Shown piece after piece: positions 43,466 through 56,298 of a DNA stretch of 64,000 nt. The notes beneath the pieces were generated by a model that did no database searches, was not told the origin of the DNA, and saw nothing but the letters and a program-made list of their open reading frames with translations. This DNA is from Escarpia spicata (Eukaryota; Annelida; Polychaeta; Sabellida; Siboglinidae): contig OZ023210.1 in the NCBI GenBank assembly GCA_963995525.1, forward strand, positions 4,194,527 to 4,258,526. The letters are read 5' to 3'. Made by a program: the position numbers and the translations under genes. Position 1 is the stretch's first letter, and each line of letters begins with the position of its first letter.

Positions 43466-46400
43466 GTGAGTATCTTAACCAGGTAACCCGATAGTGAAGA
43501 TTACAACTAACATTTGTAACGAACCAAAAATGGAGTGATCCAAGCGTTCATTCATTCTGTAGTTATTTGTCACCCCATTTGGTTCAGCAATCCTTCATTT
43601 TGTTTCAGCCCACCTTGTGGTGCTCGTGTTGGAATATATTTGTTGGTGCTTTTAGTGGACTTCCTTATTTATTTCTCTTTGCTCCATGTAAAGTATTGAA
43701 CCACCAGTTGTTCTTATCCCTCTCTGGTTCAATTGCAAGGCATGTGTCATTAGTACATTAGTAGTTTCTGTGTGTTATGATTCATTGACATTTCAAGTTA
43801 CGTTAATTCAAGAGGTCAGTCTGAAGACTGTCAATAATATGTAACACTTAGTTACGACATTGCGTCATGTTTGTTGACTGCACATTTCTGTGTTACTGTG
43901 TGTCATGTGACGACTGCGGGTTTGCTTGTAGCTGCGGCTGCTGGTTGCCTAATGATGATGATCAAAACTACTGATGGCTCAACAACCTACTGCCCTGAAG
44001 GCGACTGCGCAGTTGGCTATGTGTGGTCCAGTGCCGATTCTGGAAAATGCACAGGTGAATGCGATACATGTAGGCAGAACAACGTGTTAATTCTTAGCTG
44101 ATAAATTAATTTTGTGTACTATATGTATAACAAATATTTTACCTTATGCAAGTTCAATGAATAACTGTTGGATTAATCAACTGTACACTTTTAATGCATA
44201 ATGTGTGAATATTTTATTTGTTTATCTGTACTTTGGTTGCAAGACACAAGTATATTTATTTAATATTTTTTTATTTAACATTCGATTAATTGTTTGCTGT
44301 CCTTTTCATGCATACTCTATATATATTTTAATATAATTTTACTTATGCTTAATCCATAATGCCTATAATGTAAAAGTAGTCGGTATTTCAACCCATTGTG
44401 TTATAGTTAACTAAGCACTTTTCGCAGTGGAATCTTGAACCAAATATAAACAGCAGATAAGTGATAGATGCTTAACAAGAGAATATTGTCATCTTAGACA
44501 CGACACTGCCTCGCAAACATCTTCCATGAAGCTGTATCAGTCAAGTATATTCAAGTTTATGTAGGTATGATTGTAGTTAAGATACTACAACTGTATTCTC
44601 ATATTAATACTACACACGCACGCACATAAATAGAATAACATTGACAAATATCATACAGTTTAGACTGTGTCGCGACCCAATGTAATAGATAAATAAAAGC
44701 TAACACGTAAATAAGAGATAGAGCTAAAACATCAGATTGCAAGTGAACTATAAAACCTGTAATTTACCGAGAAACCAACATTTCTATGTGTAACTTACCC
44801 TTCTGAGATATTTCTCAGTTTAGTATGGAAACCTGTTCACACAGCCAGCATTTACACAACCAGCAGATAATGTGTTCCTTTAATTTATATGCTCTCGAAT
44901 TGAATACTTTCTTATATATATATATTCTGCAATGTTCCTTTACTATCGTCACTTCATTCCTCTAGCCCTATCTTTAGAGCATGATTGCATTAAACAACGG
45001 TGTGTGAAACCTGGCTTACATTTAATGTGTTTGTTGTGACAAAGATACTATTTAAAGGAATTTGAACATTTCCAAGATTAAAAAAGTTGTGATTTTTGTA
45101 ATATTCCGGCTAATCTAATTGGGAAAATAAAAATACTATACGTGCACTGTTTACACATGTATATGTTACAAACATTAATACCACTTATATAGTAACATTC
45201 TTAATCAAGTAGATTACAAATCGGTCAATGTGCTCATGTAGATATCACAATCATGTCAACAGAATCAAGTAGTAAAATGACATACTTATTTAATTTACTT
45301 TGTGCCTACTGTCGCATAATTAAGGCAGAGACGAGACATCTCAGACTTCCTCCTTCACAGATCTTCAGGTTGTTTTGGGTCTTTCTCTTTTTATTTCCCT
45401 TGGGGTTCCATCTCACGGCTGTCTTGGTTATCGCCATCCTTTCAGAACATAAGACCCATCTCCCTCTTATGGCAAGTCATTCGTGTTACTCATGTTACTT
45501 TGTGGAAATCATTTGTGTTACTCATGTTACATTGTGAAAGTCATTTGTGTTACTCATGTGCACAGAGTTTCAGAAGTTGTAATAATTATATGGTAATGCT
45601 TTATCTGGCCAGTTTGCCAAGTGCGACAAGTGTTCACAGTCAGGAAGCGTCATCACATGTGACATCTGTCAATCAAACTACATTAAGGACAAAAGCAAGA
45701 TGTGCAAGAGTAAGAACAGTGCTTTGCCTATAGCTGTCACCCGTTGGTTGTACATTAATTTTGTTTAATGTGTTGACATTAGTTATTGCACGAAGCATGA
45801 TTTATTGTACACGCATCTTGCTTTTCTTTCATAATAACCTGTCCAGATGGTTTACACATATAACAATACGTTCACATTCCCTAACAATATCTAACAGCAC
45901 TAATCACTAGTAGTAGCCCATTGATGTTACAACAAATTATGGAACTGAGATCAGATGTTTTCTGGTTGTTGATCCTGTTCAGAGTCCTGCCTGTTGGTTG
46001 TTTGCAGTGTGTTCAGAGGTGACATTTGCAGTAGTGTGTGTTTGGTAGTTGATAGGATATATAGGAAATATTGCACATAAGTGCATTGAAGTATGTTGTT
46101 GTAACCTTAGGTGATAAAACAATTAAATAGCATATATAAACAGACCAGTTTTTAAATTCCAGCATCTCGGTTAAACTTGACAACTTAGACACATCAATCA
46201 AAAAACGCCAGACTAGTGTCATGTTGCCAATGCAACTGGGTAACAGAATATTCCCATTATCACATGTACTGTTATTCTGTATTGTTGCTCTCCCCTCTGT
46301 CCCTAAAAGCCGGGATGAGGCTGGCATCGATATGAGTCCTCAATTATTTAGTTTTACTTATTACACTGCTAACGTCTCCACCACCCATCTCCACTCCCCG

Positions 46401-46809
46401 GTCCCTTGATCTCCACTTCCTCCCAATCCAACAAAGTCTGTCTTCATACAGTCCTCCCATCTTCCTCTTCTCCTATCATCTACTCTCTCCGTTGACCGTT
46501 CCCTTCCATTCGTTCCATGTGTCTAGCCAATGTTAACTGACTCCTCATTAGTGTCCTCCTAAAGCTCTTTTTTCACTCCTGCATTTCCTCCCACCCAGTA
46601 TTGCACGTGTACATATTTGTTTTTCATATTAAACTTATACTGATTCGTTCACTTTGTAGGAATGCAAAAGATGCTACATCACCAACAAATGCAACGCCGA
46701 TAACTTGAATTCAGCCTCTGGGTTCCTGCATGGTGGATTCTGGGTAAAAGTGAATATTGCGATAGCATCGCTTATCATGTATTCTGTCAGCCTGCTGCTG
46801 CTGCTGTAA
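43418..46809 (+). CDS. Cysteine-rich, probably membrane-anchored protein (3' exons)
   Basis: A second gene, not recognised by name. Five exon pieces on the + strand encode a cysteine-rich chain: CKGIQMKSDASC, CPEGDCAVGYVWSSADSGKC, then CDKCSQSGSVITCDICQ, MCKMCSEECKRC and CYITNKC. A hydrophobic tail (KVNIAIASLIMYSVSLLLLL) ends at the stop TAA. The short cysteine modules and terminal hydrophobic segment, with no basic residues after it, suggest an extracellular GPI- or membrane-anchored protein. The signal peptide exon is not seen; it may lie in or before the 42-43 kb array. The join between the second and third pieces is not resolved. Spacing of cysteines recalls furin-like/VSP-type repeats, but I infer no homology. 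Nothing links it to NUP155. Confidence 0.65.
43932..44054 (+). CDS. Cys-rich gene, exon b
   Basis: Acceptor CTTGTAG, donor CACAG/GTGAAT. Reads AAAGCLMMMIKTTDGSTTY, CPEGDCAVGYVWSSADSGKC. Phase 2/1 boundaries agree with exon a. Translation stays open and cysteine-rich (GECDTC) for a few codons past the donor, so the true end could be later. Confidence 0.68.
44055..45612. other. Intron of the Cys-rich gene, no feature seen
   Basis: AT-rich unique sequence with no array and no convincing exon. The phase jump between exons b and c implies that a short exon may be hidden here. Confidence 0.5.
45622..45709 (+). CDS. Cys-rich gene, exon c
   Basis: Reads CDKCSQSGSVITCDICQSNY and then IKDKSKMCK, donor AGA/GTAAGA. 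The acceptor is CCAAG (45622) or CCAG three codons earlier (45613); both are in frame with each other. Neither matches the phase 1 end of exon b. Confidence 0.68.
46008..46018 (+). CDS. Cys-rich gene, candidate 11-nt microexon
   Basis: TGTGTTCAGAG between a good acceptor (TTGTTTGCAG) and a good donor (GAG/GTGACA). Exon c ends in phase 1 and the last exon needs phase 0. This 11-nt piece bridges them exactly, giving KMCKMCSEECKRC and keeping the cysteine rhythm. Without it the last exon meets early stops. Confidence 0.6.
46660..46809 (+). CDS. Cys-rich gene, last exon with stop
   Basis: Acceptor CTTTGTAG. Reads ECKRCYITNKCNADNLNSAS, then GFLHGGFWVKVNIAIASLIM and YSVSLLLLL, stop TAA. The tail is hydrophobic to the end, as in GPI-signal or tail-anchored proteins. 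Confidence 0.72.
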   Translation, partial: ECKRCYITNKCNADNLNSASGFLHGGFWVKVNIAIASLIMYSVSLLLLL

Positions 46810-49505
46810 TGGACACATCAGATGGAATGGGAAAACAAGACGACGACAGATACTGACAAGCGACCTCACTCAAATCACACCCTAGATCTCACTGCAGGCA
46901 CGTAACACACAGTTGTACTGCATGTCAGCAATGCTGTTGTGTTCTATGTCTGCACTTGTATGCTTTATAGATGCAAGATGACATTAATGTTAACGGTGGC
47001 TCCTTATCATGATGCCATCATTTCGTTGTTTCCTGCCGTTGTTTGTTAATGCAGCGTGGCTGTTGGCACACTCCCAACAGAACTGTTTCACTGTTATATG
47101 TACATAATTATGATTAACCAGCAAATGTAAAATTTAGATTAATGACATTGATTTTTTGATATTCAATAGAAACAAATGCACATTTTTTCTATCGTGTTAT
47201 TTTTAACACTGAAATGGATATTTACAAATGATTTGGTATAGCATGTTTTATTTACAAATGATTCGGTATAGTCAGTAATAATATGTTTGTTGTTATGTTA
47301 TCAGGACATGTTTGTGAGTGTTTCACAATTGTTTACATATATCTGATAGGAGCCACTTATTTTAAACAGACTTGCCACATTTTCTTGGTAAGAGATCCTT
47401 TATTGTTGACTTGAAACTATAAATCCGTAACATGTTTATCTCTAGGTAACCGGTCAATAGCATTCTTGCCAATCAAATGTCGGCATCTATGAAACTACAG
47501 AAAATAACACAATCAAACTAAACTTGTTGGAAATCTATCTAGTATCAACAGTTGTTGGCTTTTCGACCACTATAGCTAACATCTAACTTTGTCATTTGGG
47601 TTGAAACAAACAATGTATTTTCAATGTTGCCAACAGAATCTAGACACTGTAAACTTGTGTGTAGCTTCAGTGATATGAAATGTGTAGATTAGATATATGC
47701 GAAATAGGAGGTTAACTATTGTCTCAATGAATTGTACCACTAGCCTGTAGATATGAATTCTTTGTAATTTTACTTTATTTGTTCACATTTTCTAGAAGTA
47801 AAATGTCCTTGAATGTTGAAGGACAGATTCACAAAAAGATGTTAATATGATGGAGAGAAGGTAATTATGTGCAATCATACCACTAGATCATGCCGACAGA
47901 AGTCATGGTCAGATACAAAGTATTTATTGGGCGCAAATGCCAAATATGCCAAATACTTACTGAATATTTTTCACACAGAAACTGATTTGTAGAGGAAAGA
48001 AATCTTGTGATGCATTTCATTAGAATGTGCAACATTTCACATGTCCCATGCCAGCTTTTTTGTAGAGTTGGATGAACCATGTGTGGTTTACTGATATCTA
48101 TGTTCAAAATACAACATTGTTGCCTTATATTTTAGATGCCAGTATGTTATAATGAAAATGTTAGGTTTTTGTAGTAAATTATTTAAAGATTTATCGACAT
48201 GCTCGTCTAGCTGTGGATATCTGACCTGGTGAAAACTGGATGCTCATTGGTTCCAAGATGAACACAGTTTATGGTGTGTAGACCTACATTTAGCTGGGTA
48301 ATGTTGGGTTTTTGTTAATATTGGGGGTAATAAGCAAACTTCACACGATTCAAGTATGTATACTATCAGTAGTAACTTGTGTATTAGTTATTTTTATATA
48401 AAGGAACACAAGAAGACACTTATTTTGTTAATCCCTAACTTGAACGTCTTTGAAATATTTGACATTCATTAACACTGTCTCTTCAAACTTATTTAAAAAG
48501 TCAAGGTCGCAATAACAGTAGATACGTTACTAACATGTATAGTTGAATATAATACACCTTTATGATCAACACATCAAGAACTGGCATTACGTTAGTTAAG
48601 CAAAGAGCAAGCCGATTCATACTTTAAAATAAATCCAGATAAGTGAAAACAAAAACACTACTCGATCATGGGACAAAGTAAAAGAGAATTGCCTGTTTTA
48701 ATACACATGTTTGTCTGAAAATATTGTTGTCATACTGATTACCAATGCCTAGCATTACTCAGCATGTGGGTACATGGTCACAGATGTGTCAATAAATTTG
48801 TTACAAAAATGTTATCTTGTTATGGCAAGTGTTCATATGATATTGTGGAACCCTGGTATTCTAGAAATAATATACCTTGCAATATGCACGATTAATTTCT
48901 GTCAAAATCCAGAAAAATACATTAGTGATTAACATCTATACTGTATGAAGCATGTCAGTTAAAATTGCACAACAAATAAAAGTACCTGGTAAAAACAGTA
49001 TGGTATTATCCAAAGTTTTGCAAACACTACATTTAAAATTGGCAAAATTAACTTGCATTACAGTAGCACCCATCCTTGGCAAACACCCCAGAAAATATAT
49101 GTATCGGCAGTATAGTCGCTCATACTAGAGTACAGTTTTAGTTGTCGAACATTAGCCTACTGATGTCTCTGTAGAAACCTTGCAAGTTGGCTCCTTTCCT
49201 CCAGCCATCTGTTTACTACATAGCACATAGACAACATTTGCATCACATGTTGGTGTGCTATGATATATATACAACTGGGTGATGTTGGGGGTGAAGGTTG
49301 AAATACTTCCTTGTTTATGTGTTTTCTCTGTGAATTAAAAATACTCTGTACAAATTCCTAAATTGTTATCCCACTTGGGTTGTTTGTCTTCCACCCCTGT
49401 TTCTACGACTGAGTCATTGCTTAGCCTTCTGAAGTTTCTTCCTACCTAGCTGCCATTGCCATGTTATATGTGGCATGCTAATTTGCTGTGCTATTTCCAA
49501 TAGTT
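46810..49505. other. 3' UTR/intergenic sequence, nothing coding seen
   Basis: AT-rich unique sequence without arrays or recognisable exons. AATAAA-type signals occur near 48628, 48791 and 48976, too late and too common to assign. Confidence 0.5.
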
Positions 49506-49514
49506 CTCCCAACC

Positions 49515-50000
49515 CTCTCACATGTCAGTGTCAAGTGCAATTCATTCACCCCTTCCTCCAGTCTCCCTTCCTCTACACCCCCTCCTCCCAACCATATCAC
49601 AGGTTAGGGTGAGATACAACTCATTCACCCCTTCCTCCAGTCTACCTTTCTCTACACTCCTCCTCCCAACCCTACCACATGTTAGAGTGAGATACAACTC
49701 ATTCACCCCTTCCTCCAGTCTACCTTCCTCTAGTCCATCCTTCCAACCCTGTCAGAGTCAGATACAACTCATTCACCCCTTCCTCCAGTCTCCCTTCCTC
49801 TAGTCCCTCCTCCTAATCCTGTCACATGTCAGGGTCAGATACAATTCATTCACACCTTCCTCCATTCTCCATTCCTCTAAACCCCTCCTCCCAACCCTGT
49901 CACATGTCAGAGTCAGATACAACTCATTCACTCCTTCCTCCAGTCTCCCCTCCATTACACCCCTCCTCCCAACCCTACCATTCTCTTCGTATTGTCCCGG
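49515..50000. repeat. ~70-78-bp minisatellite
   Basis: Six copies of CAACTCATTCACCCCTTCC, TCCAGTCTCCCTTCCTCTA and CTCCTCCCAACCCTGTCACA, C+T rich on the + strand. Confidence 0.93.
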
Positions 50001-50149
50001 ACTCTCTCCCCACTCACCCTTCTTCCATTCCCCACAATCTGTCCTTGTAAAGATGACTCGACATTGCGCCAGTTGTGACACAAATACATAGTAAGCACAC
50101 AATTCGCCAGATGGCAGCATTGCATTTTCAGTTTCCTTATGTAAGGTGT

Positions 50150-51030
50150 TTCCGTGGTGAGAAGAGACATGGAGGTGACATATGTTGTGGAGGATGACGC
50201 AATAGAGAAGGCGTCATGGTGAGGAGAGGCATGGAGGTGACATATGCTGTGAAGGATGACGCAATAGACAGGGCGTCATGGTGAGGAGAGACATGGAGGT
50301 GACAAATGTTGTGGAGGATGACGCAATAGACAGGGCGTCGTGGCCAGGAGAGACATGGAGGTGACAGAGATTGTGGAGGAGGACGCAATAGACAGGGCAT
50401 CATGGTGAGGAGAGACATGGAGGTGACATATTTTGTGAAGGATGACGCAATAGACAGGGCGTCATGGTGAGGAGAAACATGGAGGTGACAGACGTTGTGA
50501 AGGAGGACGCAATAAACAGGGCGTTATGGTCAGGAGAGACATGGAGATGACAGAGGTTGTAGAGAAGGACGTAATGGACAGGGCGTCGTGATGAGGAGAG
50601 ACATGGAGGTGAGAGAAGTTGTGGAGGAGGAAGGAATGGACAGGGAGTCGTGGTGAGGAGAGACACGGAGGTGACAGAGGTTGTGGAGGAGGACGCAATC
50701 GACAGGGCGTCGAGGTGAGAAGAGACATGGATATGACAGATGTTGTGGAGGAGGACGCAATGGACAGGGCGTCGTGGTGCGGAGATACATGGAGGTGACA
50801 GATGTTATGGAGGAGGACACAATAGACAGGGCGTCATGGTCAGGAGAGACATGGAGGTGAGATATGTTGTGGAAGAGGACGCAATAGACAGGGTGTCATG
50901 GTCAGGAGAGATATGAAGGTCACACGGATTGTGGAGGAGGACCCAATAGACAGGTCGTCATGTGGAGGAGAGGCAGGGAGGAGACAGAGATTGTGGACGA
51001 TGACGCAATAGACAGTGCGTCATTGTGAGG
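50150..51030. repeat. 62-bp minisatellite
   Basis: Fourteen copies of GTCATGGTGAGGAGAGACAT, GGAGGTGACAGATGTTGTGG and AGGAGGACGCAATAGACAGG. It abuts the LINE fragment at 51035-51200, whose end (ATGACGCACTGTCTATTGCG on the minus strand) matches the unit. Confidence 0.95.
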
Positions 51031-51034
51031 GTAG

Positions 51035-51200
51035 TTTGGTGCCATACATTGCAGGTGGCCGAACCACCGAAGGCGTCGCTGGGTGATGAGTATTGATGCA
51101 TGCTTCTGACCGGTACGTTCCATGATCGTGTTATTGCTGATATTGGCCCACCGTCGGAGGCTCTTCCTGGCGAAAGCACCGATTTTCTTGGCAGATCACG
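51035..51200 (-). mobile_element. LINE C-terminal fragment
   Basis: On the minus strand reads FARKSLRRWANISNNTIMER, TGQKHASILITQRRLRWFGH and LQCM, the RRLRWxGHxxRM tail common to APE/RT LINEs. About 165 bp remain. Confidence 0.75.
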
Positions 51201-51369
51201 TCATCACGGGGCTTGCTTAACCAAAACTAGAAGAAAATGCTTGTAGTTCCAACAGATGCCACCACTGCTACTAGCAGTTCACGGACAGCCGTCTCAGATC
51301 TGCTGAACTGGGATGAAACGTAAGAAAGTTCATTCCATTCATTTTCATACATAAAAGCCTGCTCAAAAG

Positions 51370-51712
51370 CGCTGTACACAATCAATAGAATAATCATGGA
51401 CAGAAAAAACAAAGCATAAAAACGATAGCATGATAAAAAATGAAAATTTTCAGAAGGTTGGATATAATAAGATGAATATATATATACTGTTTAAAAATGT
51501 AATAAAAACTGACTAGAAAGAGTTAAGCACCAAAATGGGCCAGGAACAAATGTGTTTTTAGCAGCCTCTTGAGAGTGTTCAATGTTTTTGCTTCACGAAT
51601 GTGAGCCAGTAGCGCATTCCTACCTCGGGCACTTGAGCCATCTTTGCAACTAAATATATCCAGATCAGGAAGGCAGTAACATGAAAACGAACTAAGAACA
51701 CTTGTTTTGAAA
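51370..51712 (-). mobile_element. LINE 3' end fragment
   Basis: On the minus strand reads GSSARGRNALLAHIREAKT, LNTLKRLLKTHLFLAHFGA-stop, the typical last residues of jockey/CR1-type ORF2, followed by an AT-rich 3' tail. Confidence 0.65.
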
Positions 51713-51715
51713 TAT

Positions 51716-52110
51716 TGGCCTATACTTTCATGCAAGATCAAGCAACGGCGGTTCGTTGTAACGGTGGAGTCTGTGCTGCTGCATGGATGCGAGTCATGGA
51801 CATTAACAAAGACTCCCAGAACGCAACTAGATGGGTGTTTTACAAGTATGTTGCAAGCCATATTCAACATTAACGGGGAAAACACGTGTCACTTGTATAG
51901 AGATACAAACGGAATTACTCAGAAGATCCATGAAATAAGGGTGAGATTTACTGGACACTGTTGTAGACATAAATATGAAATAATGATTGCACCCAATTAA
52001 GCCCATCCCGTTGCAGCAAACACATGGAAGAACAAGTCAGACCAGATTATACATTTATCGACTCGCTAAAGGGAATGTGGGGTTGGAACCACGGGAACAA
52101 AGGACAGCGT
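51716..52110 (+). mobile_element. LINE C-terminal fragment
   Basis: Reads TVESVLLHGCESWTLTKTPR, QLDGCFTSMLQAIFN, IRVRFTGHCCRHKYEI, then after a frameshift VRPDYTFIDSLKG. This is the ESVLLYGCExWTLT...RFxGHCWRH end of an APE/RT LINE, decayed. Confidence 0.75.
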
Positions 52111-53109
52111 GGGGATATGAAGAAGACTAGTGTTTGGAATAAACGAAATGTATATGCTCTGATGTGTGTGTATTCGATTTTAAATGCTAACAGGGGTTCG
52201 CTATGGGTCGTTGGTACAATACGCACACCTCTATTTGTAATGTATTATGGTATTACATTATTTTACATATATAGGCTAATTACACATTACTGATTCCAAG
52301 ACTGTTAAACGGGGGTGGGTGTGAGAATAAGCTCTCACTACAAATTAAGTGCCCCTCTCGTAAAGCCTCTGATAGCTGAATCCAGCTCCTGGTCTTCATG
52401 TGGCGAAATTGTTCTTTACTGACAGAAGAAGGGGCAAAGACGGATATATGGCGCCTTAAAACTAGACGCTTCGGGCAGATGGGGCTTGTTAACCTTGAGT
52501 GATCGCATGTCTAGGAGAAGGTAAACTCTTATTCCAAACCTCCGCTGCCTTGCGGCTATACTCTCACACGGGAAAGGCTAAGGGAGAACACCCTGACAGT
52601 AAATCCGGAGTCGGAGTCCCTAAGGCGGTCCGATGTTATGTTCAACGTCCTTCTGGCAGCTCCTGCGACGGCACTGGTGCCCAACTGTATCAGTTCTGGA
52701 TGTTCCTTTGGATCCACCAGTGACGTGGAGAGGGAGACTTGCTGCATGGGCAATAACTGGCCCTCCATATCAACTTGCCCAGACTTGTGCCTGGAGAGGA
52801 CAGTCCAGCTTCACCTCACGGTGTAGATAAAACACGGGAAGCAGCAGTTTACCGGTTATAAGTCTCCTGCTCGATTGGCGTAGAGTGTGGCGCCAAGGGT
52901 TGCTTCTGACGGTAGGAGAGATCTACAGATCTCACAGGATAGCTACCGCCCGCCTCAAGCTGGGCAGCCCCCAGCCAGCATGATGTTGGATCGCCACGGT
53001 TCACCTGCCTCACTGGATGCATGGGGCTTAGGGTTTTGCAACCTGAAGAGTGGACTGAAATTCCTGCACCAAGCAACACAAGACAGAGCACAAAACAGAT
53101 AATGAAAAG

Positions 53110-54145
53110 GAAAACGGACCGGAACCGGAAAAGGAAATCGATTATAAAGTTGGGATGCTGGAACATTCGTACCATGACGACCGACATCTGACAGGACTTC
53201 CAAGACATCAGTGACGCCCAAAAAAATGCAGTCATTAACAACGAGCTCAAAAGGCTTGATGTCGACATCGCCACACTCCAACAAAAACGCCTGGCCGAAT
53301 CAGGGTCTTTGAGGGAAAAGGACCACACGTTCTATTGGCAAGGCAAGGGACTCGATAATACAAGAGTGCACGGCGTAGGCTTTGCAGTCAAGAACAAATT
53401 GCTAGGGATGATAGAGCCTGACGGAAACGGATCTAAAAGACTCCTCTCGCTCCGTCTTCAAACGTGCGACGGCCCTGTCAACATCATCAGTGTGTATGCG
53501 CCAACCCTGTACTCAACACCAGAAGCCAAAGATGAGTTTTATGGAAACCTGGAATCCATCATCAGCCAGATACTGCCACAGGAACACCTGCTGCTGTTGG
53601 GTGACTTCAACGCAAGGGTGGGAGCCGATCATGTCGCCTGGCCAGTCTGCCTGGAACATCATGGAGTCGGCAAGATAAATGAGTCTGGACAGCGACTTCT
53701 TGAGTTGTGTTCCTACTTCGACCTCTGCATCACTAACTCCTTCTATCAGACGAAGCCCCAACACAATACATCATGGAGATACCCCCGATCAAAGCACTGG
53801 CATCAGCTGGACTTGATCATCACTAGACGCTCTTGCCTCCAGAATGTTCTCATCACCCGATCCTACCACAGCGCTGACTGCGACACAGACAACTCCTTGA
53901 TGTGCTGCAGGATTAGGTTGCAGCCGAAGAAGATATATCGCTCTAAACGCGAAATAAAACCTCGCATTGATGTGAGCAAGACAACACATCCCGAAAAGAC
54001 AGCACTGTTTACAGAGGTACTGGAGGATGCACTGAACGACAGTCTACCACTTGACACTGCCACTCAGACATGGAGCCATGTACGCGACACAGAACCAAAT
54101 ACTGCCATCAGTCTTTGGAAAGAAGAAGTCAAGGAAGACAAATGA
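53110..54145 (+). pseudogene. LINE APE endonuclease region
   Basis: Opens with GCWNIRTM near 53154, followed by an in-frame stop near 53187. It then continues ELKRLDVDIATLQ..RL, HGVGFAVKNK, ISVYAPT, HLLLLGDFNARVG, HGVGKINESG, SWRYPRSKHWHQLD. The catalytic DH pair expected near the end reads DN (DTDNSL), so the general-base histidine is lost. Family: AP-endonuclease-like domain that nicks the target for reverse transcription. Confidence 0.85.
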
Positions 54146-54518
54146 TTGGTTCGAAATTAACTGCAGTGTGATGACTCTAGTTATCGAGGCCAAGCGTGCA
54201 GCTCTTGAAGAACACAAGCGCTCACCCAGACAAGCATCGCTCCAGGTACTCCGAGCAGCCAGAAGCAAAGTTTAGCAGACTGCTAGGCCCTGTGCGAACG
54301 AATGCTGGCACCAGATATGCAAGGACACCCAGAGATCAATTGATACCGGTAACATGTATGACGGCATCAAGAAAGCCATAGGCCCAACTCAGAGCAAGAC
54401 AGCTCCTTTGAGGTCCTCCACAGGAGAGCCCATCCATGACAGGAAAAATCTAATGGAGAGGTGAGTAGAGTACTACTCAGAACATTGCTCCAGAGAGAAT
54501 GTTGTCACCAGCTCAGCC

Positions 54519-55453
54519 ATGGATGGCATAGAATATCCGCCCATTCTAAAAGAGCTGGACGAGGAACCAACCATCGACGAACTCAGCAAGGTTATTGACA
54601 ACCTCTCCAGTGGAAAAGCACCTGGAGGAGTTGGAATCCCACCCGAAATCATCAAGTGCGACAAGAGCACTCTACTCAAACCCCTACACGTACTTCTTTG
54701 TCAGTGCTGGAGTGAAGGGGCCATGCCACAAGACATTAAGGATGCCAACATCGTTACGCTTTACAAGGAGACAAGAGACAGGAGTGATTGTAACAATTAC
54801 AGAGGCATCTCACTCCTGGGCGTAGTTGGCAAGTTGTTTGTTCGTGTCATCCTGAACAGACTACACATACTCGCTGACAAAGTCTACCCAGAATCCCAGT
54901 GTGGCTTCAGAGCAAATATATCAACCAGTGACATGATCGTTTCGCTTCGACAGTTACATGAGAAATGCAGGGAACAGCAGAAGCCGCTGTACATTGCCTT
55001 CATCGATCTTATCAAAGCCTTCGACCTTGTGAGCAGGGATGGTCTGTTCAAGATCCTACCGAAGATAGGATGCCCCCAAAGCTCTGCAGCGTAATCAGGT
55101 CATTCCATGATGATATGAGAGGTACAATCCTGTATGACGGTTCTACTTCCGAGACTTTTAGCGTTACCAGTGGCGTCAAACAGAGATGCGTCCTTGCCCC
55201 AACCGTCTTTGGGATATTCTTTGCCCTTATGTTGAAGCACGCCTTTGGATCTTCGACAGAGGGAATGTACATGCACACGAGATCTGACGGAAAACTATTC
55301 AACTTGTCTCGCCTAAAAGCGAAGACCAAGGTGCGCCTGACCCTCGTCAGAGACTTTCTGTTTGCGGATGATGCAGCAGTCATTACGCATACTGAGGACG
55401 AGCTACACAACCTCATGAACCGCTTTGCAAAGGCATGCATAGATGTCGGATGA
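54519..55453 (+). pseudogene. LINE reverse transcriptase region
   Basis: Frame 54519-55094 carries SSGKAPGGVGIPPEIIK, NNYRGISLLGVVGKLFVRVI, YPESQCGFRANISTSDM and AFIDLIKAFDLV. After a frameshift it continues FSVTSGVKQRCVLAPTVFGI and the active-site FADDAAVITH near 55358. SGVKQ replaces the usual GVxQG context only slightly, and the YxDD-type box is intact. Confidence 0.86.
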
Positions 55454-56298
55454 CAATCAGCTTGAGAAAGACTAACATCATGTGGCAGGACGTGATCACT
55501 CCCCAAAACATCACCATATACAATTACGAGCTAGAGGTCGTCCACCTCTTCACCTACCTCGGGTCCACCATTGCTGACAACCTCTCATTAGAAGCAGAAA
55601 TCAGCAGAAGGATTGGGCGAGCGGCCTCAACACTTGTCCGGCTTACAAAGAGAGTGTGGAATAACAAAATGCTAACAGAGCACACAAAGGTGACAATGTA
55701 CAACACCTGCGTGCTGACTACACTTCTGTACGGTAGTGAGTCCTGGACGCTGTACTCCACTCGGGAGAATCGACTGAACTCATTTCACATGCGCTGCCTG
55801 CGACGCATCTTCGGGATCTCCTGGAAGGAACGAGTCCCCTATACAGAGGTCCTCTCACGTGCCAAGTCTGTGAGCCTGGTGACCATGCTCAGGCAACGTC
55901 TCCTCCGCTGGCTCGGCCATGTGCATCGGGTGGAAGATGGGAGACTTCCAAAAGACATCCTCTACGGAGATCTGACCTCTGGAAAGAAAGCTGCAGGACG
56001 TCCCTATCTGCGCTTCAAGGACGTATGTTAGCGAGACTTGAAGGCACTAGACATAGATGTTGACAACTGGGAGTATCTTGCTGGAGACCAATCCACATGG
56101 AGGCAGAAACTACACAGGGGTCTCAAAAGAGGAGAGGATACTCTCCGCAGGCTAGCAGAAGAAAAATGCATCCGCCGACAAAACACCCAGGCTGAGAACA
56201 GAGCTGAGAGCACCTTCAAGTGCAGCATATGCAATAAAGACTGCCATTCAAGAATTGGCCTCTGCAGCAATAACAGACGCTGCCCAGCCAACAACTGA
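55435..56298 (+). pseudogene. LINE ORF2 C-terminal region with zinc-finger-like end
   Basis: Reads HLFTYLGSTIADNLSLEAEI, LTTLLYGSESWTLYS, HMRCLRRIFGISWKERVPYT, LLRWLGHVHRVEDGRLPKDI, KAAGRPYLRFKDVC-stop. After the stop, AEEKCIRRQNTQ..CSICNKDCHSRIGLCSNNR follows, the C2H2/CCHC-like motif usual at this end. Confidence 0.84.

Noticed and set aside
43418..46809. Assigning the Cys-rich gene to variant surface protein or furin-like families
   Set aside because: Only cysteine spacing is similar; the signature residues are not seen, so no family name is given.
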